DNA of 64,000 nt. Source: Streptomyces sp. RKAG293. Lineage in GTDB: Bacteria; Actinomycetota; Actinomycetes; Streptomycetales; Streptomycetaceae. This document shows, piece by piece, positions 25,504 through 33,327 of this stretch. The DNA lies in NCBI RefSeq assembly GCF_023701745.1, contig NZ_JAJOZB010000001.1, positions 7,115,001-7,179,000 of the forward strand, written 5' to 3'. Both the position numbers and the translations under genes were made by a program. Every line of letters starts with the position of its first letter. Within the stretch, counting starts at the first letter, position 1. The notes below the pieces were generated by a model. That model did not search any database and was not told the DNA's origin. It saw only the letters and a program-made list of their open reading frames with translations.

Positions 25504-25861
25504 CGAGCCGCTTGGGGGCGATCACGCGATAGCTCTCCTCCGTCCAGTCCGACAACAGCTCCGCGGACGGGACGCCCTCGTCCAGCGGGATCCGGACCCA
25601 GCCCGCCTTGCCCAGGCCGTAGCCGGCCGGTTCCGCGCCGGGAGCGGTCATCGCGTGGGCGTGCACGTCCTCGTCCTTGAGCTTCACGGTGATGGCCGGC
25701 GGATAGCTGCCGTCCTCGACGCCGAGGAAGACGAAGACCTTCTTGTTGACCTTGATGACGGACTCGCCCCAGGGGAACTCCTCGACCGCCTCCGGCAGCC
25801 GCAGGGCGAACTCGCGGACCTTTCCGCGGACGGCGAGCGGATCGTGGGCGCGGCGGGGCAT
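25472..25861 (-). CDS. MmcQ/YjbR family protein
   Basis: The 129-residue protein begins MPRRAHDPLAVRGKVREFAL and contains the family hallmarks LPEAVEEFPWGESVIKVNKKVFVFLG and LGKAGWVRIPLD, followed by SYRVIAPKRLVKEL. The fold is a CyaY-like DNA-binding-type domain whose cellular role is undefined. The chosen ATG is the first in frame. It is convergent with, and overlaps, the amidohydrolase gene. Confidence 0.85.
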   Translation of the reverse strand: MPRRAHDPLAVRGKVREFALRLPEAVEEFPWGESVIKVNKKVFVFLGVEDGSYPPAITVKLKDEDVHAHAMTAPGAEPAGYGLGKAGWVRIPLDEGVPSAELLSDWTEESYRVIAPKRLVKELDGPPAP

Positions 25862-25986
25862 GGCGACTCCAGGGGCTCGGCGGCGGGCCGTGGCTGTCTG
25901 TGATCGATGGTAGGGCCGGGGTTCGACAGCCCGCCTGCCGTGCGCGCCCATGCCCGTGATCACCCGCCGGAGCCGGTGCGGCGGCA

Positions 25987-26619
25987 TCAGGACCCCGGCG
26001 GCTGCTCCGGCCGGGTGTGGATGACCGTGTCCAGGATGCGCGACCACTGCCGGACGATGCCCGCGCGGCGTGCCGAGTCGTCGCTGAGCAGGTTGGCGAG
26101 GCCGAGGCCACGGGCCATGTCCAGGGTCGCCTGGACGGATTCACGGACGCCCTCGACGGATTCGTCGGCGTCCAGGAACTCCACCGCGAGCCGGTGGGCC
26201 TCACGGCCTATCCGGGCCTCCAGGGCGTTGACCCGGGGCCGTAGCTGTTCCTCGTCCGCGGCCGCGACCCACAGGTGGAGCGCGGCGCGGAACAGCGGGC
26301 CGGTGTAGACGCCGACGAGCATGTCGACGACGGCGCGGGTACGGGACGCACCGTCACGGGGCAGCGCGCGGGCCCGCTCCCGGACGGCGTCCAGCCACTC
26401 CTCCGCGACATGCTCGATCGCGGCGGTGAAGAGGTCCTCCCGGGTCGGGAAGTGGTGCTGGGCCGCGCCCCGGGTGACCCCGGCGCGTTCCGCCACGGCG
26501 GAGACGGTGCTGCCGCTCCAGCCGCGTTCCGCCAGGCAGGACACGGCCGCCTCCAGCAGCTTCCGCCGGGTGGCGCGGCTGCGGTCCTGCTTGGGGGCCC
26601 GGGTGGTCACCACACCCAT
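25987..26619 (-). CDS. TetR family transcriptional regulator
   Basis: This 210-residue repressor has the N-terminal helix-turn-helix DRSRATRRKLLEAAVSCLAERGWSGSTVSAVAERAGVTRGAAQHHFPTREDLF and a helical ligand domain. It is the last gene of the acyl-CoA operon, overlapping the enoyl-CoA hydratase gene by 13 bp. This suggests it senses an acyl-CoA and controls its own operon. The palindrome at 33094-33114, in front of the first gene, is the best operator candidate. Several actinobacterial TetR proteins regulate branched or terpenoid acyl-CoA degradation in this layout. Confidence 0.9.
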   Translation of the reverse strand: MGVVTTRAPKQDRSRATRRKLLEAAVSCLAERGWSGSTVSAVAERAGVTRGAAQHHFPTREDLFTAAIEHVAEEWLDAVRERARALPRDGASRTRAVVDMLVGVYTGPLFRAALHLWVAAADEEQLRPRVNALEARIGREAHRLAVEFLDADESVEGVRESVQATLDMARGLGLANLLSDDSARRAGIVRQWSRILDTVIHTRPEQPPGS

Positions 26620-27344
26620 GACGGGCTCCGGCGTTCGGCGAAGGACCGTATCCCCTCCGCCGCCTCGGGCGAGGCGAAGAGGCGGGCGGACCGTTCTGCC
26701 AGCGCCGCCGTGTCCCGGTCGAAGGTGCGCAGCACCTCGGCGGTGGTGAGCCGTTTGGACTCGGCGAGACCCTGCGGCGAGGCGGCCCGCAGACCGTCGA
26801 GGATGCCGTCCAGCGCGTCGGCGGTCGCGCTCACCAGGCCGATCCTGACGGCCTCCGCCGCGTCGAAGACCTCGCCCGTCAGGTAGTAGCGGGCGGCGGC
26901 ACGCGGGTCGGTGCGGGGCAGCACCGTGAGCGAGATGACGGCCGGGGCCAGGCCGAGCCGCGCCTCGGTGAAGGCGAAGCTCGCTCCCTCGCCGGCCACC
27001 GATATGTCGCACGCCGCGAGCAGCCCGAGACCGCCGGCCCGTGCGTGGCCGGTGACCTCGGCGACCACGGGCTTGGGCGACTCGACGATGCTCCGCAGCA
27101 GCTCCGCCAGGCCGAGCGGCCCGCCGGCCGTCGGGTCCTTGAGGTCGGCGCCCGCGCAGAACGTGCTCCCGGTGTGGGTGAGCAGGATCGCGCGGACGCC
27201 GGGGTCCTTGACCGCCTCGTCGAGCCCTTCGCGCAGCTCGGTGACCAGCCGGGCCGACAGGGCGTTGCGGTTGTGCGGCGAGTCCAGGGTGAGCAGGGCG
27301 ATACCGCGCTGGTGGTCGCGGCGTACGAAGGGCGCGTCGGACAC
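26607..27344 (-). CDS. Enoyl-CoA hydratase/isomerase family protein
   Basis: This 245-residue crotonase-fold enzyme has the oxyanion-hole segments STFCAGADLKD and GHARAGGLGLLAACDISVA, then FTEARLGLAPAVIS. It would hydrate the enoyl-CoA or glutaconyl-type product generated by the acyl-CoA dehydrogenase and carboxylase of the operon. The start is GTG at 27344, with GGAGGAGA 6 bases before it. A 151-bp spacer holding a 19-bp tandem repeat separates it from the dehydrogenase gene. Confidence 0.9.
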   Translation of the reverse strand: MSDAPFVRRDHQRGIALLTLDSPHNRNALSARLVTELREGLDEAVKDPGVRAILLTHTGSTFCAGADLKDPTAGGPLGLAELLRSIVESPKPVVAEVTGHARAGGLGLLAACDISVAGEGASFAFTEARLGLAPAVISLTVLPRTDPRAAARYYLTGEVFDAAEAVRIGLVSATADALDGILDGLRAASPQGLAESKRLTTAEVLRTFDRDTAALAERSARLFASPEAAEGIRSFAERRSPSWVW

Positions 27345-27376
27345 GATCGGTCTCCTCCATGCGGATCGGCAGGCCG

Positions 27377-27452
27377 CGTCGGGCCCGGCGGGACTCGTCG
27401 GGCCCGGCGGGACTCGTCGGGCCCGGAAGGACTCGTCGGGCCCGGAAGGACT
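27377..27452. repeat. Four tandem copies of a 19-bp repeat
   Basis: The unit CGTCGGGCCCGGCGGGACT occurs four times without gaps; copies 3 and 4 have AA in place of CG at positions 13-14. The array fills most of the spacer inside the acyl-CoA operon. Each unit contains the palindrome GGGCCC. Confidence 0.9.
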
Positions 27453-27495
27453 CCGGGCCCCGGACTCGGTGCGAATCACCGTGGATGGGTGGATG

Positions 27496-28680
27496 TCAGT
27501 AGGACTTGGGCAGGCCCAGGGTGTGGTGCGAGACGAAGTTGAGGATCATCTCACGGCTGACCGGAGCGATCCGGCCCACGCGGGACGCGGTGAGCAGGGC
27601 GGCCAGCCCGTACTCCGTGGTGAGCCCGTTGCCGCCGAGTGTGTGCACGGCCTGGTCGACGGCCTTGGCCCCGGCCTCGGCGGCCGCGTACTTCGCCATG
27701 TTGGCGGCCTCGCCCGCCCCCATGTCGTCACCCGCGTCGTAGAGGTAGGCGGCCTTCTGCATCATCAGCCGGGCGAGTTCCAGCTCGATGTGGGCGACCG
27801 CGAGCGGGTGGGCTATCGCCTGGTGGGCGCCGATGGGGGACTGCCACACCTGGCGGGTGCGGGCGTACTCGACGGCCTTGTCCAGGGCGAACCGGCCCAT
27901 GCCCAGCGAGAACGCGGCGGTCATGATCCGCTCCGGGTTGAGGCCCGCGAACAGCTGCAGCAGCCCGGCGTCCTCATCGCCGACGAGGGCGTCGGCCGGC
28001 AGCCGTACATCGTCGAGGAAGAGCTGGAACTGCTTCTCGGGAGCGCCGAGTTCCATCTCTATCTGCCGGTACTCGAACCCCGGTGTCTCGCGGTCGACGA
28101 TGAACAGACACGGCTTGAGCTTGCCGGTGCGCGCGTCCTCGGTGCGGCCGACGATGAGCGTGGCGTCCGCGATGTCCACACCCGAGATGAAGACCTTGCG
28201 CCCGGTCAGCAGCCAGTCGTCACCGTCGCGGCGGGCGGTGGTGGTGATGCGGTGCGAGTTGGAGCCGGCCTCGGGCTCGGTGATGCCGAAGGCCATCCGC
28301 AGCGACCCGTCCGACAGCCCCGGCAGCCAGCGGCGCTTCTGCTCCTCGGTGCCGAAGCGGGCGATGACGGTGCCGCAGATGGCGGGGGAGACGATGAGCA
28401 GCAGCAGCGGGCAGCCGGCCGCGCCCAACTCCTCCAGGACTATGGAGAGTTCGGCCATGCCACCGCCTCCGCCGCCGTACTCCTCGGGGAGGTTCACCCC
28501 GAGATAGCCGAGCGCGCCCGCCTCCCGCCACAGCTCGTCGGTCTGCTTCCCCGCGCGAACGGCCGCGGTGAAGTAGTCACGGCCGTAGCGGCGGCCGAGA
28601 TCCCCGACGGCGGCACGCAGGGCGCGCCGCTCGTCGCTTTCCAGGAGTGCGCTGTCGAAGGTGCCTTGGCTGGTGGTCAT
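27496..28680 (-). CDS. Acyl-CoA dehydrogenase
   Basis: This 394-residue FAD enzyme oxidises an acyl-CoA at the alpha-beta bond. It has the family blocks AFGITEPEAGSNSHRITTTA (FAD contact), WLLTGRKVFISGVDIADATLIVGRT, ERIMTAAFSLGMGRFALDKAVEYARTRQVW, and QAVHTLGGNGLTTEYGLAALLTASRVGRI. Its ATG overlaps the stop of the biotin carboxylase gene (ATGA), so the two are coupled. The absence of a distinctive specificity motif leaves the substrate open; branched-chain or isoprenoid acyl-CoA is suggested by the carboxylase partners. Confidence 0.92.
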   Translation of the reverse strand: MTTSQGTFDSALLESDERRALRAAVGDLGRRYGRDYFTAAVRAGKQTDELWREAGALGYLGVNLPEEYGGGGGGMAELSIVLEELGAAGCPLLLLIVSPAICGTVIARFGTEEQKRRWLPGLSDGSLRMAFGITEPEAGSNSHRITTTARRDGDDWLLTGRKVFISGVDIADATLIVGRTEDARTGKLKPCLFIVDRETPGFEYRQIEMELGAPEKQFQLFLDDVRLPADALVGDEDAGLLQLFAGLNPERIMTAAFSLGMGRFALDKAVEYARTRQVWQSPIGAHQAIAHPLAVAHIELELARLMMQKAAYLYDAGDDMGAGEAANMAKYAAAEAGAKAVDQAVHTLGGNGLTTEYGLAALLTASRVGRIAPVSREMILNFVSHHTLGLPKSY

Positions 28681-30596
28681 GGGCGTGCTTCCTCCTTGAC
28701 GACGGCGAGTACGGCGCCGACGTCGACCTGGCGGCCGACCTCGGCGTTCAGTGCGGTGAGCGTTCCCGAGGCGGGAGCGGTGATCCGGTGCTCCATCTTC
28801 ATCGCCTCGAGCCAGAGCAGCGGGCGGCCCGCTTCGACGTGGTCGCCGACGGCGAATTCACCGATCCGGATGACGGTGCCGGGCATGGGAGCGAGCAGTG
28901 AGCCCGGCTCGGTGCCGCTGACCGGTTCCGGGAAGCGCGGCAGCGCGGTGAACGCGAACGCGCCGAGGGCGCAGTCGACATGGACCCGGTCGCCGTAGAC
29001 CGCCACGTCGAACGCGCGGCGTACCCCGTCCGCCGCCAGGACGACGTGCCCGCGCTCCGCGTGCAGCAGCCGCACCCCCGGATGGTCCGGGGCGTCCAGG
29101 CCGGAGCGGGTGAGGCGGTACCGGACCTCGTACGGCTCGGCGCCGGGCACCGTCGCGTAGCTCTTGGTCTGCGGCCGGGAAGGGACGTTTCGCCAGCCGC
29201 CGAACGCGGAGCGGCCCGAGGCGTCGGACAGCGCGGCGGCGAGCGCCGCCAGCCGTACCTGACCGGTGTCCGCGCCGTCCCCGGCCAGGACCGAGCTGTG
29301 CTGTTCCAGGAACGCGGTGGAGTGCCGGCCCGCCGCGAACTCCGGGTGCCGCAGCACGCGCACCAGCAGCTCCCGGTTGGTGACCGGGCCGTGCAGCCGG
29401 GCCCGTTCCAGGGCGCGGGCGAGCAGCCGTACGGCCTCGTCCCGGGTGCCGGCCCAGGCGATGACCTTGGCGAGCATCGGGTCGTAGTGCACCCCGACGG
29501 TGTCGCCGCTCTCCACTCCTGAGTCGAGCCGCAGCCCGGGGAGTTCGGGCAGTTCGATCCGGTGCAGGACGCCGGACTGCGGCTGCCAGCCGCGTGCCGG
29601 GTCCTCGGCGTACAGGCGGGCCTCGATCGCGTGGCCCTGCGGAGCGGGCGGCTCCGCCGGCAGCGCGGCGCCCTCGGCGATCCGCAACTGGAGCTGTACG
29701 AGGTCGAGTCCAGTCACACATTCGGTGACCGGGTGTTCGACCTGGAGGCGGGTGTTCACCTCCAGGAAGAACGGCCGGCCGCCCGGCGCCACCAGGAACT
29801 CGACGGTCCCGGCGCCGGTGTAGCCGATCGCCCGGGCGGCCGCCGCGGCGGCGTCGTGCAGCGTACGGCGCAGCTCGTCGCCGATGCCGGGAGCCGGGGT
29901 CTCCTCGATCACCTTCTGGTGCCGCCGCTGCACCGAACAGTCGCGTTCGCCGAGCGTCCACACCGTTCCATGGGTGTCCGCGAGGACCTGCACCTCGATG
30001 TGCCGGCCCGTCTCCACGAACGGTTCGACGAAGACCTCACCGTCGCCGAAGGCCGAGGCCGCCTCGGCACGCGCCGCGGCCAACTCCTCCTCCAGCAGCG
30101 CGAGATCCCGCACGATGCGCATGCCGCGCCCGCCGCCGCCGGCCGCCGCCTTCACCAGCACCGGGAGGTCGTCCGGGCCGATCGACTCGGGCCGCAGGCC
30201 GGTCAGCACCGGAACGGAGGCCGCCGACATGATGCTCTTGGCGCGGGTCTTGGACCCCATGGCCTCGATCACGCCGGGGGTCGGGCCGATCCAGACCAGC
30301 CCCGCGTCGAGCACGGCCTGGGCGAAGCCGGCGTTCTCGGAGAGGAAGCCGTATCCGGGGTGGACGGCGTCCGCGCCCGCCGCCTTGGCGGCCGCGATGA
30401 TCAGATCGCCGCGCAGATACGTGTCGGCGGGAGCGTTCCCCGGCAGGCGTACGGCGGTGTCGGCCTCCCGTACGTGCGGGGCGCCGGCGTCCGCGTCGGA
30501 GTACACCGCGACCGTGGCGATCCCCAGGTCACGGCAGGTGCGGAAGACCCGCCGGGCGATTTCGCCGCGGTTGGCCACCAGAACGGACTCGATCAT
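28677..30596 (-). CDS. Biotin-dependent acyl-CoA carboxylase alpha chain (biotin carboxylase + BCCP)
   Basis: The 639 residues combine a biotin carboxylase (MIESVLVANRGEIARRVFRTC start, KAAAGGGGRGMRIV ATP loop near 160, EVNTRLQVEHPVTE near 290) with a C-terminal biotin carboxyl carrier domain. The biotinylated Lys lies in LEAMKMEH about 40 residues from the end. The enzyme carboxylates biotin for the carboxyltransferase encoded upstream. ATG 30596 is preferred because the N-terminus then matches the family; two further in-frame ATGs upstream lie in a 21-bp duplication. The context (dehydrogenase, hydratase) suggests a methylcrotonyl- or geranyl-CoA-type carboxylase. Confidence 0.93.
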   Translation of the reverse strand: MIESVLVANRGEIARRVFRTCRDLGIATVAVYSDADAGAPHVREADTAVRLPGNAPADTYLRGDLIIAAAKAAGADAVHPGYGFLSENAGFAQAVLDAGLVWIGPTPGVIEAMGSKTRAKSIMSAASVPVLTGLRPESIGPDDLPVLVKAAAGGGGRGMRIVRDLALLEEELAAARAEAASAFGDGEVFVEPFVETGRHIEVQVLADTHGTVWTLGERDCSVQRRHQKVIEETPAPGIGDELRRTLHDAAAAAARAIGYTGAGTVEFLVAPGGRPFFLEVNTRLQVEHPVTECVTGLDLVQLQLRIAEGAALPAEPPAPQGHAIEARLYAEDPARGWQPQSGVLHRIELPELPGLRLDSGVESGDTVGVHYDPMLAKVIAWAGTRDEAVRLLARALERARLHGPVTNRELLVRVLRHPEFAAGRHSTAFLEQHSSVLAGDGADTGQVRLAALAAALSDASGRSAFGGWRNVPSRPQTKSYATVPGAEPYEVRYRLTRSGLDAPDHPGVRLLHAERGHVVLAADGVRRAFDVAVYGDRVHVDCALGAFAFTALPRFPEPVSGTEPGSLLAPMPGTVIRIGEFAVGDHVEAGRPLLWLEAMKMEHRITAPASGTLTALNAEVGRQVDVGAVLAVVKEEARP

Positions 30597-30635
30597 CACT
30601 GCCCTCACATCCGGCATCGCTGCCCTCACATCCGG
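30594..30635. repeat. 21-bp tandem duplication at a stop/start junction
   Basis: On the minus strand CCGGATGTGAGGGCAGCGATG is followed directly by an almost identical copy (T for C at position 17). The first copy contains the carboxyltransferase stop, and both copies contain a GAGGG ribosome site and an ATG for the biotin carboxylase. Confidence 0.9.
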
Positions 30636-32215
30636 AAGACGCCGAAGCCGCCACGCGCGCCCTCGACGGGCGCGCCGTGCACGGCGGACAGGCACAGGCC
30701 GAGTACGGTCCGCGTGTCGCGCGGGTCGATGACGCCGTCGTCGTAGAGCCGTCCGGACAGGAACATCGGGAGTGACTCGGACTCGATCTGCTGCTCGACC
30801 ATGGCGCGCAGCGCGGCGTCCGCCTCGTCGTCGTACGGCATCCCCTTCGCCGCCGCCGACTGGCGGGCGACGATCGAGAGCACCCCGGCGAGCTGGGCGG
30901 GCCCCATCACGGCGGACTTGGCGCTGGGCCACGCGAAGAGGAAGCGCGGGTCGAAGGCCCGGCCGCACATGCCGTAGTGGCCGGCGCCGTAACTCGCGCC
31001 CATCAGGACCGACAGATGCGGGACCCTGGAGTTGGCGACCGCGTTGATCATCATGGCGCCGTGCTTGATGATCCCGGCCTGCTCGTACTCCTTGCCGACC
31101 ATGTAGCCGGTGGTGTTGTGCAGGAAGAGCAGCGGGATGTCCCGCTGGTTGGCGAGCTGGATGAACTGCGCCGCCTTCTGCGACTCGGCGCTGAACAGCA
31201 CGCCCTGCGCGTTGGCGAGGATCCCGACGGGGTAGCCGTGCACCTCGGCCCAGCCGGTGGCCAGGCTCGGCCCGTACAGCGGCTTGAACTCGTCGAACCG
31301 CGAACCGTCGACGACGCGGGTGATCACCTCGCGCGGATCGAAGGGCGTCCGCAGATCGCCGGGGACGATGCCGAGCAGCTCGTCCTCGTCGTGCAGCGGC
31401 GGCTCGACGGACGCCCGTGGGGCCGGGCCCTGCTTGTGCCAGTTGAGCCGGGAGACGACGCGGCGCGCGGTGCGCAGGGCGTCGGGCTCGTCGAGGGCGT
31501 AGTAGTCGGCGAGGCCGGAGACCCGGGCGTGCATGTCGGCGCCGCCCAGCGACTCGTCGTCGCTCTCCTCGCCGGTCGCCATCTTGACCAGCGGCGGCCC
31601 GCCGAGGAAGACCTTCGACCGGTCCTTGACCATGATCACGTGGTCCGACATGCCGGGGATGTACGCGCCGCCGGCGGTCGAGTTGCCGAAGACGACGGCG
31701 ATGGTCGGGATGCCGGCGGCCGACAGCCGCGTCAGATCCCGGAACAGCGCGCCGCCGGGTATGAAGATCTCCTTCTGGCTGGGGAGATCGGCGCCGCCGG
31801 ACTCGACGAGACTGATCACCGGCAACCGGTTGGCGAAGGCGATCTCGTTGGCGCGCAGCGCCTTCTTCAGCGTCCACGGGTTGCTGGCGCCGCCGCGCAC
31901 GGTCGGGTCGCTGGCGGTGATCAGGCACTCGACGCCCTCCACGACGCCGATGCCCGTGACCAGCGAAGCGCCCACCGGGTAGTCGCTGCCCCAGGCGGCC
32001 AGCGGTGAGAGTTCGAGGAACGGGGTGTCCGGGTCGAGCAGCAGCTCGATGCGCTCGCGGGCGAGCAGCTTGCCGCGCTTGCGGTGCCGCTCCACGTACT
32101 TCGCTCCGCCGCCGCCGATCGCGGTGGTGTGCGCGGCGTCGACCTCCGCGAGCCGGGCGAGCATGGTCGCGCGGTTCGCCGTGTACTCCTCGTCCGCGGT
32201 GTCCAGGAGGGTCAT
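30626..32215 (-). CDS. Acyl-CoA carboxylase beta chain (carboxyltransferase)
   Basis: This 529-residue carboxyltransferase moves CO2 from carboxybiotin to an acyl-CoA. It has GGGGAKYVERHRKRGKLLARERI at the start, LVESGGADLP and GNSTAGGAYIPGMSD (N-domain oxyanion glycines, near 160-190), and FLHNTTGYMVGKEYEQAGIIKHGA with MGASYGAGHYGMCGRAFDPRF in the C-domain. These features resemble methylcrotonyl/geranyl-CoA carboxylase beta subunits more than propionyl-CoA ones. The ATG overlaps the stop of the TIGR03084-like gene. The partner alpha chain follows after a duplicated junction. Confidence 0.92.
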   Translation of the reverse strand: MTLLDTADEEYTANRATMLARLAEVDAAHTTAIGGGGAKYVERHRKRGKLLARERIELLLDPDTPFLELSPLAAWGSDYPVGASLVTGIGVVEGVECLITASDPTVRGGASNPWTLKKALRANEIAFANRLPVISLVESGGADLPSQKEIFIPGGALFRDLTRLSAAGIPTIAVVFGNSTAGGAYIPGMSDHVIMVKDRSKVFLGGPPLVKMATGEESDDESLGGADMHARVSGLADYYALDEPDALRTARRVVSRLNWHKQGPAPRASVEPPLHDEDELLGIVPGDLRTPFDPREVITRVVDGSRFDEFKPLYGPSLATGWAEVHGYPVGILANAQGVLFSAESQKAAQFIQLANQRDIPLLFLHNTTGYMVGKEYEQAGIIKHGAMMINAVANSRVPHLSVLMGASYGAGHYGMCGRAFDPRFLFAWPSAKSAVMGPAQLAGVLSIVARQSAAAKGMPYDDEADAALRAMVEQQIESESLPMFLSGRLYDDGVIDPRDTRTVLGLCLSAVHGAPVEGARGGFGVFRM

Positions 32216-33084
32216 GCGCCGGCCCCGTCCCCGGCCGCGGTGTCCGCCGACCCCGGCGCGTCCACGGCTCCGGGCCGGTCCACGGGCCGCGGCCGCGTCG
32301 GGGACTCCGGCTGCCGCCCCGGTCCTGCCGGGCCCGCGAAGGCCTGAGCGATCTCCAGCCACCGGTCCGCGTCCTCACCCTCGGCGCGTACGGCGAGGTC
32401 GTCGCGGTGCCTGCGCTGGGTGGCCAGCAGACAGAAGTCGATCAGGGGACCGGTCACCCGCTGCGCGGCGTCCTCCGGCCCGTACGTCCACAGCTCGCCG
32501 TCGGGCGCCGTCAGCTCGACCCGGAACTCCTCGGCGGGCGGCTTCAATCCCCGGACGAAGTACGCGTAGTCGCGGGCCCGCACGCCGATCCGGGCCACGT
32601 GCCGCAGCCGGCCGGTCGGCTCGCGCCGGACGTCCAGGCCGTCGGCGACGTCCTGGCCGTGTGCCCAGGTCTCCATCAGCCGTCCGGTGGCCATCGAAGC
32701 GGCGCTCATCGGGGGCCCGTACCAGGGGAAACGGGTGCCGGGCGGCTGGGCGGCCAGGGCGTCGAGCAGGGCCTGGCGTCCGGTGCGCCAGCGGTTCAGC
32801 AGCTCGGCCGGCGGCAGCGACGCGCCCTTGCGGGCCTCGTCGTCGACGAACGTCTCGAAGGTCGCGGCGGCCAGCTCGGTCTCCCGGGCGAACTCCTCTG
32901 GGTTGGTTACCGAGAGCAGCGCGACGCCGTCGGTCCAGGCGAGGTGGGCGATCTGGTGGGCGATCGTCCAGCCCTCGGCGGGGGTGGGCGCCGCCCAGCG
33001 GGCCGCCGGGAGCGGCGCCACCAGCCGGTCGAGGTCTTCGCTCTCGGCCCGCAGGTCGACGAGCACGGACAGTGGATCGGCCAT
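32212..33084 (-). CDS. TIGR03084-like metal-binding protein (DinB/MDMPI superfamily)
   Basis: This 290-residue protein is the first gene of the carboxylase operon. The N-terminal half has LRAESEDLDRLVAPLPAARWAAPTPAEGWTIAHQIAHLAWTD (His metal ligands) and MATGRLMETWAHGQDVADGL with a further His, as in the DinB four-helix bundle. The last 35 residues are Pro/Arg/Asp-rich and probably disordered. Members of this actinobacterial family regularly sit with acyl-CoA catabolic genes, but their reaction is unknown to me. The ATG at 33084 is preferred over an upstream in-frame ATG because AAGGGGTGG lies directly in front. Confidence 0.85.
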   Translation of the reverse strand: MADPLSVLVDLRAESEDLDRLVAPLPAARWAAPTPAEGWTIAHQIAHLAWTDGVALLSVTNPEEFARETELAAATFETFVDDEARKGASLPPAELLNRWRTGRQALLDALAAQPPGTRFPWYGPPMSAASMATGRLMETWAHGQDVADGLDVRREPTGRLRHVARIGVRARDYAYFVRGLKPPAEEFRVELTAPDGELWTYGPEDAAQRVTGPLIDFCLLATQRRHRDDLAVRAEGEDADRWLEIAQAFAGPAGPGRQPESPTRPRPVDRPGAVDAPGSADTAAGDGAGA

Positions 33085-33093
33085 GACCACCCC

Positions 33094-33114
33094 TTGTTGA
33101 CACCCGGTCAGCAA
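33094..33114. promoter_or_regulatory. Candidate TetR operator of the acyl-CoA operon
   Basis: The palindrome TTGTTGAC-N5-GTCAGCAA (one mismatch in 8-bp arms) lies 9 bp upstream of the first operon gene. Its size and symmetry fit a TetR-dimer site. Confidence 0.55.
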
Positions 33115-33191
33115 CGTTGTGGGTCAGAGACTGGCAGTGCCGCCAAGAACAATCAAGCGTGCATGCATGATTTTCTGACCGCGCACGAAAA

Positions 33192-33233
33192 CCGCCCATC
33201 GCCCCCGCGCTGATACGCAGGGGCGATGGGCGG
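33192..33233. terminator. Hairpin terminator after the desaturase gene
   Basis: A 14-bp perfect stem (CCGCCCATCGCCCC / GGGGCGATGGGCGG) encloses a 14-base loop that can form a short inner GCG/CGC stem. It lies about 95 bp past the desaturase stop. Confidence 0.75.
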
Positions 33234-33285
33234 TGCGAGCGGTGTCGCGTTCATGCGACGGTGCGAGCGGTGTCGCGTTCACGCG
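33231..33285. repeat. 28-bp tandem duplication
   Basis: CGGTGCGAGCGGTGTCGCGT-TCATGCGA is repeated at a 28-bp period (starts 33231 and 33259) with one difference (T/C). It lies between the terminator and the 3' end of the desaturase gene. Confidence 0.85.
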
Positions 33286-33327
33286 CTGATCCGAGGGGTG
33301 GTTGCCGCGCCGCCACCCGGCCGGGCG

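Noticed and set aside
27377..27452. Possible CRISPR array
   Set aside because: The 19-bp units are directly contiguous with no spacers and no cas genes are present.
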